A stretch of 42,158 bases of DNA from Clostridiales bacterium (lineage in GTDB: Bacteria; Bacillota; Clostridia; Christensenellales; Aristaeellaceae), in contig SFFH01000023.1 of assembly GCA_004557905.1 (NCBI GenBank), positions 1 to 42,158 of the forward strand. The letters are read 5' to 3'. Shown one piece after another: positions 23,941 through 32,237 of the stretch. Under the pieces are notes generated by a model, which was given only the letters and a program-made list of their open reading frames with translations, searched no databases and was not told where the DNA came from. Every line of letters begins with the position of its first letter. Positions within the stretch are counted from its first letter, which is position 1. Position numbers and translations under genes: made by a program.

Positions 23941-24954
23941 GTGGGTTCTTCTTTCATTCCGCAAGGATATCAGCCGCACCTGTCGCTGTATCAGACGCAG
24001 CGCGCCATCAGCCTGATCAAGCGCGTCTTCCAGGATTCCCTGGCGCACGCGCTGCACCTGGAGCGCGTGTCCGCGCCGCTGTTCGTGGAGCCGGGCTCCG
24101 GCCTCAACGACAACCTCAACGGCGTGGAGCGCCCGGTTTCCTTCGACATCCCGTTTGCGGGGGCGGACGCGGAGGTCGTGCACTCGCTGGCCAAGTGGAA
24201 GCGCATGGCGCTCTACCGCTACGAGATCGAGCCGGGCATGGGCATCTACACCGACATGAACGCCATCCGCCGCGACGAGGCGCTGGACAACCTGCACTCC
24301 ATCTACGTCGATCAGTGGGACTGGGAGAAGGTCATCACCGAGGAATCGCGCACTTGCTACACGCTGCACGAGTGCGTCCGCAACATCGTGGGCAGCATCT
24401 GCGACACGCAGCTGACCGTGCGCGGCATGTATCCGCAGCTGTGCGGCACCCCGCTGCTTGAGCGCAATGTGACGTTCATCACCGCGCAGGAGCTTGAATA
24501 CCTCTATCCGGACAAAACGCCCAAGGAGCGCGAGAACATCTTCACCGAGAAGCACGGTACGGTGTTCATTCAGGGCATCGGCGGGAAGATGGAGAGCGGT
24601 GAACGCCATGACGGCCGCGCGCCGGACTACGACGACTGGGAGCTCAACGGCGACCTGCTGTTCTGGCACCCGGTGCTCTCCTGCGCGATGGAGATTTCCT
24701 CCATGGGCATCCGCGTCAGCCCCGAGAGCCTCGACCGCCAGCTGACGCTTGCCGGCTGCGACGAGCGCCGCGAGCTGCCGTTCCACAAAATGCTGCTGGA
24801 GGGTAAGCTGCCGCTGACCATGGGCGGCGGCATCGGCCAGAGCCGCCTGTGCATGCTGCTGCTGGGCAAAGCGCACATCGGCGAGGTGCAGTCCTCCATC
24901 TGGGACGAGGCGACGCACCGCGCGTTCCGTGAAGCCGGCATCACGCTGCTGTAA
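23941..24954 (+). CDS. asnA: Aspartate-ammonia ligase (asparagine synthetase A)
   Basis: A 337-residue protein matching AsnA in length (330 in E. coli) and in sequence: YQTQRAISLIKRVFQDSL, RVSAPLFVEPGSGLNDNLNG, RPVSFDI, LAKWKRMALYRY, GIYTDMNAIRRDE, HSIYVDQWDWEKVI and GGGIGQSRLCMLLL. It makes asparagine from aspartate and free ammonia with ATP cleavage to AMP and PPi, and is structurally related to class II aminoacyl-tRNA synthetases. The GTG at 23941 is taken as start because the AsnA N-terminus begins here and AAGGGGG lies about 10 bp upstream. It has its own promoter and terminator. No T-box-like leader is present, because the promoter is too close. Confidence 0.96.
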   Translation: MGSSFIPQGYQPHLSLYQTQRAISLIKRVFQDSLAHALHLERVSAPLFVEPGSGLNDNLNGVERPVSFDIPFAGADAEVVHSLAKWKRMALYRYEIEPGMGIYTDMNAIRRDEALDNLHSIYVDQWDWEKVITEESRTCYTLHECVRNIVGSICDTQLTVRGMYPQLCGTPLLERNVTFITAQELEYLYPDKTPKERENIFTEKHGTVFIQGIGGKMESGERHDGRAPDYDDWELNGDLLFWHPVLSCAMEISSMGIRVSPESLDRQLTLAGCDERRELPFHKMLLEGKLPLTMGGGIGQSRLCMLLLGKAHIGEVQSSIWDEATHRAFREAGITLL

Positions 24955-24961
24955 TTTTAAG

Positions 24962-24985
24962 CCTTCTCTTCGGAGAAGGTTTTTT
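24962..24985 (+). terminator. Terminator of asnA
   Basis: CCTTCTC, a TTCG loop and GAGAAGG (24962-24979) followed by six T. It starts seven bases after the stop. Confidence 0.9.
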
Positions 24986-25048
24986 GAATGCAGGGAATCA
25001 TGCTTCTATACCGCCTATTTGTCAGCATTTGGAAACGGAGGAAGTCAC

Positions 25049-26521
25049 ATGAAGAAATGGCTGACCACGGGGCTGCTGGCGCTGCTGTGTGCGCTGTGCG
25101 CGGCGGGCCTTGGCGAGGACGCGGACGCTGTGTTCCGCGCGGCACACCCGGGCTATGCGATTGCGGCGCAGGACGCGTGGGGCGACACCGCCGCGGCGGT
25201 GATGGAGGGCGACGGGCGCAGGCTGCTGCTCGTGGCCGAGAAGCAGGACGGCGCGTGGCAGGTCGTGATCGACAACCCGAACGCGCTCCCGCCGGACGGC
25301 CCCTGCCCCACGCTGCTGCTGGACACCGACACGGCGCTGTACTGGTCCTATCCTTCGGGGGACGGAAGCGGAACGCTGACCTTCTCCAGCTTCCGCGGAG
25401 AGGACGGCTGGGGCGCCGTGGGGCTGATTGTCCGCTCCGGCTCCTCGGAAACGCAGTATTTTTACAACGGGCGGAACCTGCACGTGCAGCAGACCTGGTG
25501 CGACGAAAACGACAACGTGATCTCCAGCCTGGAAACCACGGCGCTCCCCGGGCGATGGATGAAGGAGCTGATCACACTGGCGCACTTCGACCTTGAAAAG
25601 CTGCCGCACGGATATGCGGGCGCGTGGAACTGGCCCGGGGAATACGCGCTCACGCAGGCCGCAAAGGAGCTGTTTCCGGACTATGCTTACCTGGACGGTC
25701 AGGCCGATGGAGACTGTCTGCGCTTTCTGCTGCGCAGACCGGACGGCAAAGCGGTGTTCGTCGGCGTGACACAGGACGATATCGGCCTCTTCCGCACGAG
25801 CGAAAGCACGCCGCTGCCGCAGGACGCGCAGGTGTATCTGGGGGACGAGAACTTCACCTCCGCGCTGGTGATCGAATGGGCGGATGGCCGCCGCGCGTCG
25901 CTGGTGCTCACGCCGTACGCAGATGGTTCGTGGGGCCTGCGCCAATGTCCCCATTTCGTCGGCACGCAGCTGGGCCGGAACTGGATGCAGCAGGAGGAGG
26001 GACACCGCGTCTTCGGCGCGCACCCCTGGAGCGACATCACGGCGATCGACTGGGCCGCCGTGCCCACGGACGAAGCGCAGCTGCGCGCGTCCTTTGACAC
26101 GACCGGCTGGGCCACGCCCAACAACCCGAACCCCGCCGACCGGCTGCACCTGCGCACAGCCGCCGACCGCGGCGCCGCTTCGCTGGGCAAATACTACAAC
26201 GGCACGCCGGTGCAGGTGATCACGCGCGGGGACGAATGGACGAAGGTGGACGTCTGCGGCGTGCAGGGCTACATGATGACGAAATACCTGGCGTTCGGGG
26301 AGGACATGGCGGCCGTCGCCGAAGCCGCACCCGCCATGCAGCTCAGGGCCGCGCAGACCAGGCTGTACGTTTTCCCGCAGGAGGACGCCTCCTATGAGAT
26401 CGTCACCCAGGACCCGCTGGTGATCGGCATCCTGGGCGAGACATGGTATCACGTCTGGTACCCGGACACAGGCCTGAGCGGCTGGATGAAGCAGGACGAC
26501 CTCTGGCCGGGCAACGGCTGA
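25049..26521 (+). CDS. Secreted protein with SH3b-like C-terminal modules
   Basis: A 490-residue exported protein. The ATG at 25049 follows CGGAGGAAG; the signal peptide is KKWLTTGLLALLCALCAAGLG. Residues 25-330 form a beta-rich domain or domains without a recognised family. Residues about 370-420 (NPADRLHLRTAADRGAASLG, YYNGTPVQVITRGDEWTKV, GVQGYMMTKYL) form a clear SH3b module. A second, weaker one follows (QTRLYVFPQEDASYEIV, TWYHVWYPDTGLSGWMKQDDLWP). SH3b domains usually bind cell-wall peptides, so the protein is probably wall-associated. It shares this design with the giant protein at 15240-19941. No catalytic motif was seen. Confidence 0.8.
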   Translation: MKKWLTTGLLALLCALCAAGLGEDADAVFRAAHPGYAIAAQDAWGDTAAAVMEGDGRRLLLVAEKQDGAWQVVIDNPNALPPDGPCPTLLLDTDTALYWSYPSGDGSGTLTFSSFRGEDGWGAVGLIVRSGSSETQYFYNGRNLHVQQTWCDENDNVISSLETTALPGRWMKELITLAHFDLEKLPHGYAGAWNWPGEYALTQAAKELFPDYAYLDGQADGDCLRFLLRRPDGKAVFVGVTQDDIGLFRTSESTPLPQDAQVYLGDENFTSALVIEWADGRRASLVLTPYADGSWGLRQCPHFVGTQLGRNWMQQEEGHRVFGAHPWSDITAIDWAAVPTDEAQLRASFDTTGWATPNNPNPADRLHLRTAADRGAASLGKYYNGTPVQVITRGDEWTKVDVCGVQGYMMTKYLAFGEDMAAVAEAAPAMQLRAAQTRLYVFPQEDASYEIVTQDPLVIGILGETWYHVWYPDTGLSGWMKQDDLWPGNG

Positions 26522-26557
26522 ACATGCGGGGAATTGCAAAAGTCAATCGCGCGGAGA

Positions 26558-26586
26558 TGGACACGACGCCCGTTATTCGATACAAT
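26558..26586 (+). promoter_or_regulatory. Promoter of the cardiolipin synthase gene
   Basis: TGGACA (26558-26563), a 17-bp spacer and TACAAT (26581-26586), 36 bp before the ATG at 26623. Confidence 0.65.
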
Positions 26587-26622
26587 AGAGGAACACTGGG
26601 GAATTGGATTGAGGGAAGTCAT

Positions 26623-28206
26623 ATGGAAGAGAAGAATACCCGGGAGAGTCAGGGTCTGTCGCTGCTGAAGAAGGGCCAGAAGGGCCTGTTCGCCGTCATT
26701 TTCAGCCGTCTGGGCATCATCGTGCTGCTGTTTCTTCTGCAGCTGTTTCTGCTGTTTGCGATCGCCAGGTGGTTTTCGCAGTTTCTGGCGCATCTGTATG
26801 CGCTGTCCATCGTGATGGACATCATCATGGTGCCCGTCCTGCTGAACAGCCGCCTTGACCCCACCGCGCAGATCACCTGGCTGATGGTCATCATGATCAT
26901 GCCCGTGTTCGGCGCGCTGCTGTATGTGTACACGTGCAGCAACCTCGGTCACCGGGCCATGTGCCAGCGCGTCCGGGAGAGCACCGAGCAAAACCGGCGC
27001 AGGATCAGGCAGGACCCGGCGGTCATGCAGCGTCTGGAGGCGGAAAACGCCCATGCCGCGGCGCTGGTGCGCTACATGCGCCGCAGCGGCTGCCATCCCG
27101 CATACGACCGCACGGACGTGACCTACTTCCCGCTGGGCGAGGACAAATGGGCGCGGATGCTCCCGGAGCTTGAGAAGGCGGAGAAGTTCATCTTTCTGGA
27201 GTACTTCATCATCGACGAGGGGCTGATGTGGGGCCGGGTGCTCGAGATTCTGGCGCGCAAGGCGAAGGAGGGCGTGGAGGTTCGCCTGCTCTACGACGGC
27301 ACGAACGAGTTTTCCACCCTGCCGCACGACTATCCTGAGCGCCTGAAAAAGCTGGGCATCCAGTGCAGGATGTTCGCCCCGCTCACGCCGTTCCTTTCTA
27401 CGCACTACAACTACCGCGATCACCGCAAGATTCTGGTGATCGACGGCCACACGGCCTTCAACGGCGGCATCAATCTGGCGGACGAGTACATCAACCGCAA
27501 GAATAAGTATGGCCACTGGAAGGACACCGCCGTCATGCTCAAGGGCGAGGCCGTGAGGAGCTTCACGCTCATGTTCCTGCAGCTGTGGCACCTGCAGGAC
27601 AAGGAGGCGGAGTACGACCGGTATCTCGCCGCGCCGACCTGTGCGCCGGAGCACGCCAGCGGCTTTGTCATCCCCTACGGCGACTGCCCGGTGGACGAGG
27701 ACAAGCTCGGCGAACGCGTGTACCTGGACATCCTCAACCACGCCCGGCACTATGTGCACATCATGACGCCGTACCTGATCCTGGACAGCGAGATGGAAAA
27801 CGCGCTCATCTATGCGGCGGAGCGCGGCGTGGACGTGCGCATCATCATGCCGGGCATCCCCGACAAGGAGATGGCCTACGCGCTGGCCAAGACGTACTAT
27901 CCCGCGCTGATGGCCGCGGGCGTGCGCATCTACGAGTACACGCCGGGCTTCGTGCACGCGAAGGTCTTCACCTGCGACGATGAGACAGCGGTGGTCGGCA
28001 CGATCAACCTGGACTACCGCAGCCTGTACCACCACTTCGAGTGCGCCACGTACCTGTACAAAACGGACTGCATCGCGGAGATTGAGGCGGATTTCCAGCA
28101 GACGCTTGCCCGCTGCGAGCGCGTGACGATCGAGAAGCTCAAAAAGGAGCCGCTCAAGCGGAAGATCCTGGGACCGGCGCTCAAGGTGATCGCGCCGCTG
28201 CTGTAA
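26623..28206 (+). CDS. cls: Cardiolipin synthase (phospholipase D superfamily)
   Basis: A 527-residue membrane enzyme. The ATG at 26623 follows GAGGGAA. Two or three N-terminal helices (IIVLLFLLQLFLLFAIARWF and ITWLMVIMIMPVFGALLYVY) anchor it. The two HKD motifs are HRKILVIDGHTAFNGG (about residues 270-285) and HAKVFTCDDETAVVGTINLD (about 445-465). By family it joins two phosphatidylglycerol molecules into cardiolipin and glycerol at the membrane. Length is slightly above the usual 480-510 because of the N-terminal extension. It has its own promoter and terminator and no evident operon partners. Confidence 0.93.
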   Translation: MEEKNTRESQGLSLLKKGQKGLFAVIFSRLGIIVLLFLLQLFLLFAIARWFSQFLAHLYALSIVMDIIMVPVLLNSRLDPTAQITWLMVIMIMPVFGALLYVYTCSNLGHRAMCQRVRESTEQNRRRIRQDPAVMQRLEAENAHAAALVRYMRRSGCHPAYDRTDVTYFPLGEDKWARMLPELEKAEKFIFLEYFIIDEGLMWGRVLEILARKAKEGVEVRLLYDGTNEFSTLPHDYPERLKKLGIQCRMFAPLTPFLSTHYNYRDHRKILVIDGHTAFNGGINLADEYINRKNKYGHWKDTAVMLKGEAVRSFTLMFLQLWHLQDKEAEYDRYLAAPTCAPEHASGFVIPYGDCPVDEDKLGERVYLDILNHARHYVHIMTPYLILDSEMENALIYAAERGVDVRIIMPGIPDKEMAYALAKTYYPALMAAGVRIYEYTPGFVHAKVFTCDDETAVVGTINLDYRSLYHHFECATYLYKTDCIAEIEADFQQTLARCERVTIEKLKKEPLKRKILGPALKVIAPLL

Positions 28207-28223
28207 AACGCATATCCAACGAC

Positions 28224-28260
28224 AAGGCCGGTACGCCGCATTGCGCCGGCCTTGACTTTT
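28224..28260 (+). terminator. Terminator of the cardiolipin synthase gene
   Basis: AAGGCCGG (28224-28231) and CCGGCCTT (28246-28253) form the stem, followed by GACTTTT. The tail overlaps the -35 box of the next gene. Confidence 0.75.
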
Positions 28261-28280
28261 GGGCAAAGCAGGCGTATTCT
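28252..28280 (+). promoter_or_regulatory. Promoter of the HAD hydrolase gene
   Basis: TTGACT (28252-28257), a 17-bp spacer and TATTCT (28275-28280). GAAGGAGG and the ATG at 28310 follow. The -35 box is shared with the terminator tail. Confidence 0.6.
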
Positions 28281-28309
28281 GAGCCTGATTCGAAGGAGGA
28301 AACCAAGCC

Positions 28310-29086
28310 ATGAACGATGTGAAAATCATCTTCTTTGATATCGACGGCACGCTGATTGACACGCAGATCAAGCGCGTCTCGGAAAAGACGCTCGAGGCGC
28401 TGCGGCGCCTGAGGGCGCGGGGCATCCGCATCTGCCTGTCGACGGGCAGAAGTCCCGTCAGCCTGCCGCGCTTTGAGGACGTGACATTTGACGCGCTGAT
28501 CACGTTCAACGGCTCCTATTGCTATGACCGGACGCAGACGATCTTCAGCCAGCCGATTCCGCCGCAGGACGTCAGGCGGCTCCTGGCCAATGCGGCGGCG
28601 CTGGGGCGGCCGGTCTGCGCCGCCACGAAGGACCGTCTGGCAGCCAACGGCAGGGACGCGGACCTGGTCGATTATTTCGCCATCGCCGGGCTGGAGGTAC
28701 CCGTCGCGCAGGACTTTGAGGCCGTCTGCCGGCAGGACGTCTACCAGTTCATGCTGGGCAGCCGGAAGGAGGAGTATCCCGCGCTGATGGACGGTGTGCC
28801 CGGCGCGAAGATCGCCGCCTGGTGGGATCGGGCGGTGGACGTGATCCCCGCCGCGGGTGGCAAGGGAACGGGCGTTGAAAAGACGCTGGCGCACTTTCAT
28901 CTGGACCGCGCGCAGGCGATGGCCTTTGGCGACGGCGGCAACGATCTGGAGATGTTCGGCGCCGTCGGCCTGGGCGTAGCGATGGAAAACGCCTCCCCGG
29001 CGCTCAAGGCGGCGGCAGGCGACGTGTGCGGTCACGCCGCCCGGGACGGCGTGTACCATTATCTGAAGGACCATGGGCTGATCTGA
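28310..29086 (+). CDS. HAD-superfamily hydrolase, Cof-type (IIB)
   Basis: A 258-residue phosphatase of the Cof subfamily. Motif I is FFDIDGTLID (Asp9 nucleophile and Asp11), motif II is CLSTGRSP, motif III is the Lys in AGGKGTGVEKTL, and motif IV is FGDGGNDLEMF. The cap region of about 90 residues after motif II fits class IIB. Members dephosphorylate sugar phosphates, phosphosugar alcohols or vitamin phosphates; the substrate cannot be told from sequence. It is a single-gene unit between a promoter and a terminator. Confidence 0.92.
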   Translation: MNDVKIIFFDIDGTLIDTQIKRVSEKTLEALRRLRARGIRICLSTGRSPVSLPRFEDVTFDALITFNGSYCYDRTQTIFSQPIPPQDVRRLLANAAALGRPVCAATKDRLAANGRDADLVDYFAIAGLEVPVAQDFEAVCRQDVYQFMLGSRKEEYPALMDGVPGAKIAAWWDRAVDVIPAAGGKGTGVEKTLAHFHLDRAQAMAFGDGGNDLEMFGAVGLGVAMENASPALKAAAGDVCGHAARDGVYHYLKDHGLI

Positions 29087-29110
29087 CGCCGTTGCAAAGC
29101 AGGGCCATTG

Positions 29111-29144
29111 GGGACAGACCTTCTGCGTCTGTCCCTTTGTTTTT
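29111..29144 (+). terminator. Terminator of the HAD hydrolase gene
   Basis: GGGACAGA (29111-29118) and TCTGTCCC (29128-29135), followed by TTTGTTTTT. Confidence 0.85.
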
Positions 29145-29207
29145 GCCCGAAAGCCGGAAAAAGTTTACAAAAACTAAACTGCCATTTTCAGCGCATCAAA
29201 CTTTTTG

Positions 29208-29236
29208 TTGACACGGGGGATTCCATATCATATAAT
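29208..29236 (+). promoter_or_regulatory. Perfect consensus promoter of the pot operon
   Basis: TTGACA (29208-29213), exactly 17 bp, TATAAT (29231-29236). Transcription would start near 29243, leaving only about 22 nt before the potA ATG at 29266. An AT-rich stretch upstream (29155-29207) could act as an UP element. Confidence 0.85.
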
Positions 29237-29265
29237 CGAGCTACTTGACAGGATGGGATGGATGA

Positions 29266-30357
29266 ATGATGGAGGAAGTGCTCCTTTCCCTTCGGCATAT
29301 TTCCAAAAATTTCGGCGAGGGGGACGTGCTTGCGGACGTCTCGCTCGACGTGCACAAGGGCGAATTCGTGACGCTGCTGGGCGCCTCCGGCTGCGGCAAG
29401 ACGACGACGCTGCGCATCGTGTCCGGCCTGGAGACGCCGGACACGGGCGAGGTCATTTTAAGCGGGCAGGACATGACCGACTGGCCGCCGGAACGCCGGC
29501 CGGTGAATACGGTGTTCCAGAGCTACGCGCTGTTCCCGCACATGAACGTGGAAAAGAACGTGGCCTACGGGCTCAAGGTGCGCGGGGTTGACAAAAAGAC
29601 GCAGGCCGCGCGCGTGAAGGAAATGCTCGAGCTGGTGCAGATGAGCGAATACGCAAAACGCATGCCGGCGCAGCTCTCCGGCGGACAGCGCCAGCGCATC
29701 GCCATTGCCCGCGCACTCGCGCCGCAGCCGCAGCTGCTGCTGCTGGATGAGCCGCTGGGCGCGCTGGACCTGCAGCTGCGCCGCCAGATGCAGATTGAGC
29801 TCAAGCGCCTGCAGAAGAAGCTGGGCATCACCTTCATCTATATCACGCACGACCAGGAGGAAGCCATCAACATGTCCGACCGCATCGCGGTCATGCGCGG
29901 CGGCAAATTCGAGCAGCTGGGCACGCCGGAGGAGATCTACGATCATCCGGCGACGCGCTATGTGGCGCAGTTCATCGGCCGCTCGGCGCTGCTGGAAGGC
30001 ACGGTGCGCAGCGTGAGCGGCGGCCTGGCCGTGATCGAGAACGAAAATGGCCGCTTCACCGTGGGCGGCGCGCAGGCAAGGCTCACCGCCGGCGAGCGCT
30101 GCGAGGTCTGCGTGCGCACGGAGCGCATGCGCGCGGGCCGCGCGCCGGTTGAGGGCTTTGACCTGCCGGCGACGGTGCGCGAGACGCGCTATGCCGGCGG
30201 CAGCGTGCTGACCTACGCGGTGCTTTCTGACGGCACGGAGGTCGTCGCCGAGGGCGAGGAGCGCATGAGCGACGCGCCGCAGGCGGGCGAGACGGTGTAC
30301 ATGCACTGGAACCCGGCGCAGGCGTCGGTCATTGGGGGTGCGTCCCATGGCGCGTAA
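29266..30357 (+). CDS. potA: Spermidine/putrescine ABC transporter ATP-binding protein
   Basis: A 363-residue ABC ATPase. Walker A is GASGCGKTT (about residues 39-47), the Q-loop is TVFQSYALFPHM, the signature is LSGGQRQRIAIARAL, Walker B is LLLLDEPLGALD and the H-loop is YITHDQEEA. The C-terminal 120 residues form the TOBE regulatory domain usual in PotA. It powers polyamine import through PotB and PotC. The start is ATG at 29266 (or 29269); the ribosome site GGATGG is weak and the leader is very short. The 3' end overlaps potB by 11 bp. It is the first gene of a four-gene operon behind a consensus promoter. Confidence 0.93.
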   Translation: MMEEVLLSLRHISKNFGEGDVLADVSLDVHKGEFVTLLGASGCGKTTTLRIVSGLETPDTGEVILSGQDMTDWPPERRPVNTVFQSYALFPHMNVEKNVAYGLKVRGVDKKTQAARVKEMLELVQMSEYAKRMPAQLSGGQRQRIAIARALAPQPQLLLLDEPLGALDLQLRRQMQIELKRLQKKLGITFIYITHDQEEAINMSDRIAVMRGGKFEQLGTPEEIYDHPATRYVAQFIGRSALLEGTVRSVSGGLAVIENENGRFTVGGAQARLTAGERCEVCVRTERMRAGRAPVEGFDLPATVRETRYAGGSVLTYAVLSDGTEVVAEGEERMSDAPQAGETVYMHWNPAQASVIGGASHGA

Positions 30358-31213
30358 GAACGGCCTGCGCGCAGGCGAGGTCCGCCGCAGTGCGCTGTTT
30401 ACGCTGCCGATGGCGCTGCTGGCCGTTCTGCTGGTGGCGCTGCCGCTGATCTACGTGCTGGGCACGTCGCTGGTGGAAAGCGGGCAGAGCTTTTCCTTCG
30501 GCGCGGCGTTCACGCTGGACAACTACCGGCGGCTGCTGCGCGCGGACTATCTGCTGGTCTTCTGGGAGAGCCTCAAGCTCGCGTTTCTGACGACGCTGGT
30601 CTCGCTTCTGGTCGGCTACCCGTTCGCCTACTGCATGGCGCGCGCGGGCAGGACATGGAAATCGCTGCTGATGATGCTGGTCATCATCCCGTTCTGGACG
30701 AGCGCGCTGGTGCGTATATACGGCTGGAAGATCCTGCTGCAGGCGAACGGACCGGTCAACGCGGTGCTCAAGGGGCTGGGCCTAATCGAAAAGAACATCA
30801 AGTTCCTGGGCTCCTACGGCTCCGTGCTGCTGGCGATGGTGTACTGCATGATCTCGTTTATGATCCTGCCGTGCTACAGCGCCGTGGACAAGCTGGACGT
30901 GACGCTCGTGGAGGCGGCGCGCGATCTGGGCAGCAAACCCTGGCGCGCGTTCCTGGACGTGACCCTGCCGCTGACGATGCCGGGCATTCTGGCGGGCTGC
31001 GTGCTGGTGTTCGTGCCCTGCGTGGGCATGTTCTATCTGTCGGACATCATGGGCGGCGGCCTGGTGCTGGTGGGCAACCTGATCCGCGACCAGCTGCTCA
31101 AGGTGCGCGACTGGAACACCGGCTCGGCGATGTCCATGGTGCTCATCGTCATCACCGCGGGCATCTATCTGGTCTACCGCAGAAGCGGCGGCGACGATCT
31201 GGGGGTGTTCTGA
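30347..31213 (+). CDS. potB: Spermidine/putrescine ABC transporter permease
   Basis: A 288-residue permease with six predicted helices, beginning RSALFTLPMALLAVLLVALPLIYVLG. The cytoplasmic EAA loop that contacts PotA is VEAARDLGSKPWRAFLDVTLP. ATG at 30347 is chosen over the GTG or TTG codons just upstream because GGGGGTG sits 7 bp before it. It overlaps the end of potA, which suggests coupled translation. FWTSALVRIYGWKILLQ is typical of PotB. It pairs with PotC to form the membrane channel. Confidence 0.92.
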   Translation: MARKNGLRAGEVRRSALFTLPMALLAVLLVALPLIYVLGTSLVESGQSFSFGAAFTLDNYRRLLRADYLLVFWESLKLAFLTTLVSLLVGYPFAYCMARAGRTWKSLLMMLVIIPFWTSALVRIYGWKILLQANGPVNAVLKGLGLIEKNIKFLGSYGSVLLAMVYCMISFMILPCYSAVDKLDVTLVEAARDLGSKPWRAFLDVTLPLTMPGILAGCVLVFVPCVGMFYLSDIMGGGLVLVGNLIRDQLLKVRDWNTGSAMSMVLIVITAGIYLVYRRSGGDDLGVF

Positions 31214-32023
31214 TTGGCATACAGAAGAAAACGCAGGCGTAAAGTCTTTTCCCCCATCTACCTGACGCTTGTGCTCCTCATCCTCTATCTGCCCATCCTG
31301 ATGGTGATCATCTACTCGTTCAATGCCGGGCGCACCATCGGCGCGTGGCAGGGCTTCACCACCGGCTGGTACACGCGGCTGTTTGGCAACGCGCTGATGG
31401 CGGACGCGCTCAAAAATTCGCTGATCCTCGCGCTGCTGTCCGCGGGCTTTGCCGGCGTGATCGGCACGCTGGGCGCCATCGGCCTGGCGCACCACCGTCT
31501 GCGCGCCGGCGGCTTCATCGAGTCGCTGGCCACGCTGCCGATGATGATCCCCGAGCTGGTGCTGGGCATGGCGTATCTGGCGCTGTTTACGGCCGTGGGT
31601 GTGAAGCTGGGCATGGGCGCGCTGATCGCCACGCACACCACGTTCTGTGTGCCGTATGTGTTCATCAACGTCAAGTCCCGTCTGATCGGCATGGACCCGG
31701 CGATTGAGGAGGCCGCGCGCGACCTGGGTGCAAGCCCCATGCGCGTGCTCCGCGATATCACCCTGCCGCTGATCATGCCCTCGGTACTCTCGGGCATGAT
31801 GCTGGCGGTGGCGATGTCTCTGGACGACGTGGTCATCTCGTTCTTCGTCACCAGCGCGGAGACGACGACGCTCCCGCTGAAGGTCTACACGGGCCTGCGC
31901 TCGGGCGGCACACCGGAGATCAACGCGCTCTCCACGCTGATGCTCGCCGCGATCTTTATCTTCGTGGCGCTTTCCCAGCTGCTGCGCGCGCGCAGCGACA
32001 GGAAGCTATACGCATCCAAATGA
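31214..32023 (+). CDS. potC: Spermidine/putrescine ABC transporter permease
   Basis: A 269-residue permease with six helices. The TTG start at 31214 follows the potB stop with no gap; GGGGGTG at 31201-31207 serves as ribosome site. YSFNAGRTIGAWQGFTTGWY and the EAA loop IEEAARDLGASPMRVLRDIT are typical of PotC. DDVVISFFVTSAETTTLPL is the conserved segment near the fifth helix. It is followed by a 214-bp spacer with a tandem duplication before potD. Confidence 0.92.
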   Translation: MAYRRKRRRKVFSPIYLTLVLLILYLPILMVIIYSFNAGRTIGAWQGFTTGWYTRLFGNALMADALKNSLILALLSAGFAGVIGTLGAIGLAHHRLRAGGFIESLATLPMMIPELVLGMAYLALFTAVGVKLGMGALIATHTTFCVPYVFINVKSRLIGMDPAIEEAARDLGASPMRVLRDITLPLIMPSVLSGMMLAVAMSLDDVVISFFVTSAETTTLPLKVYTGLRSGGTPEINALSTLMLAAIFIFVALSQLLRARSDRKLYASK

Positions 32024-32025
32024 CT

Positions 32026-32212
32026 GGCATGATGCCGGATGCATTTCCGACGATGCTCTGCGAATCCCGCCGCTCCGTGCCCGAGGCCGAGGCTTTGCAA
32101 GGGGATTTGCCAAGCAGACCGGCATGATGCCGGATGCATTTCCGACGAAGTTCTGTAAATCCCGCTGCTTTGTGCCCGGGGCCGAAGCCTTGCAAATGGA
32201 TTTGCATAACGA
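32026..32212 (+). repeat. 95-bp tandem duplication between potC and potD
   Basis: GGCATGATGCCGGATGCATT starts at 32026 and again at 32121, and similarity continues for about 86 bp at roughly 85% identity. Each copy has an internal palindrome GGCATGATGCC, CGGA/TCCG arms, and a 3' hairpin (TGCAAAT/ATTTGCA in copy 2). The second copy ends just before the potD ribosome site. The spacer may hold RNA structures that set potD expression; this is inferred. Confidence 0.8.
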
Positions 32213-32237
32213 ATATTCCCGCAAGGAGGACGACAAC

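Noticed and set aside
26449..28509. 686-codon open frame on the minus strand across the cardiolipin synthase gene
   Set aside because: The plus-strand gene has HKD motifs, a promoter, ribosome site and terminator; the minus frame is His/Gln/Arg-rich shadow sequence.
32124..32237. Upstream extension of potD through the second duplicated copy
   Set aside because: The frame is open, but the ATG at 32238 has AAGGAGG at ideal spacing and starts the signal peptide; the extension has no export logic.
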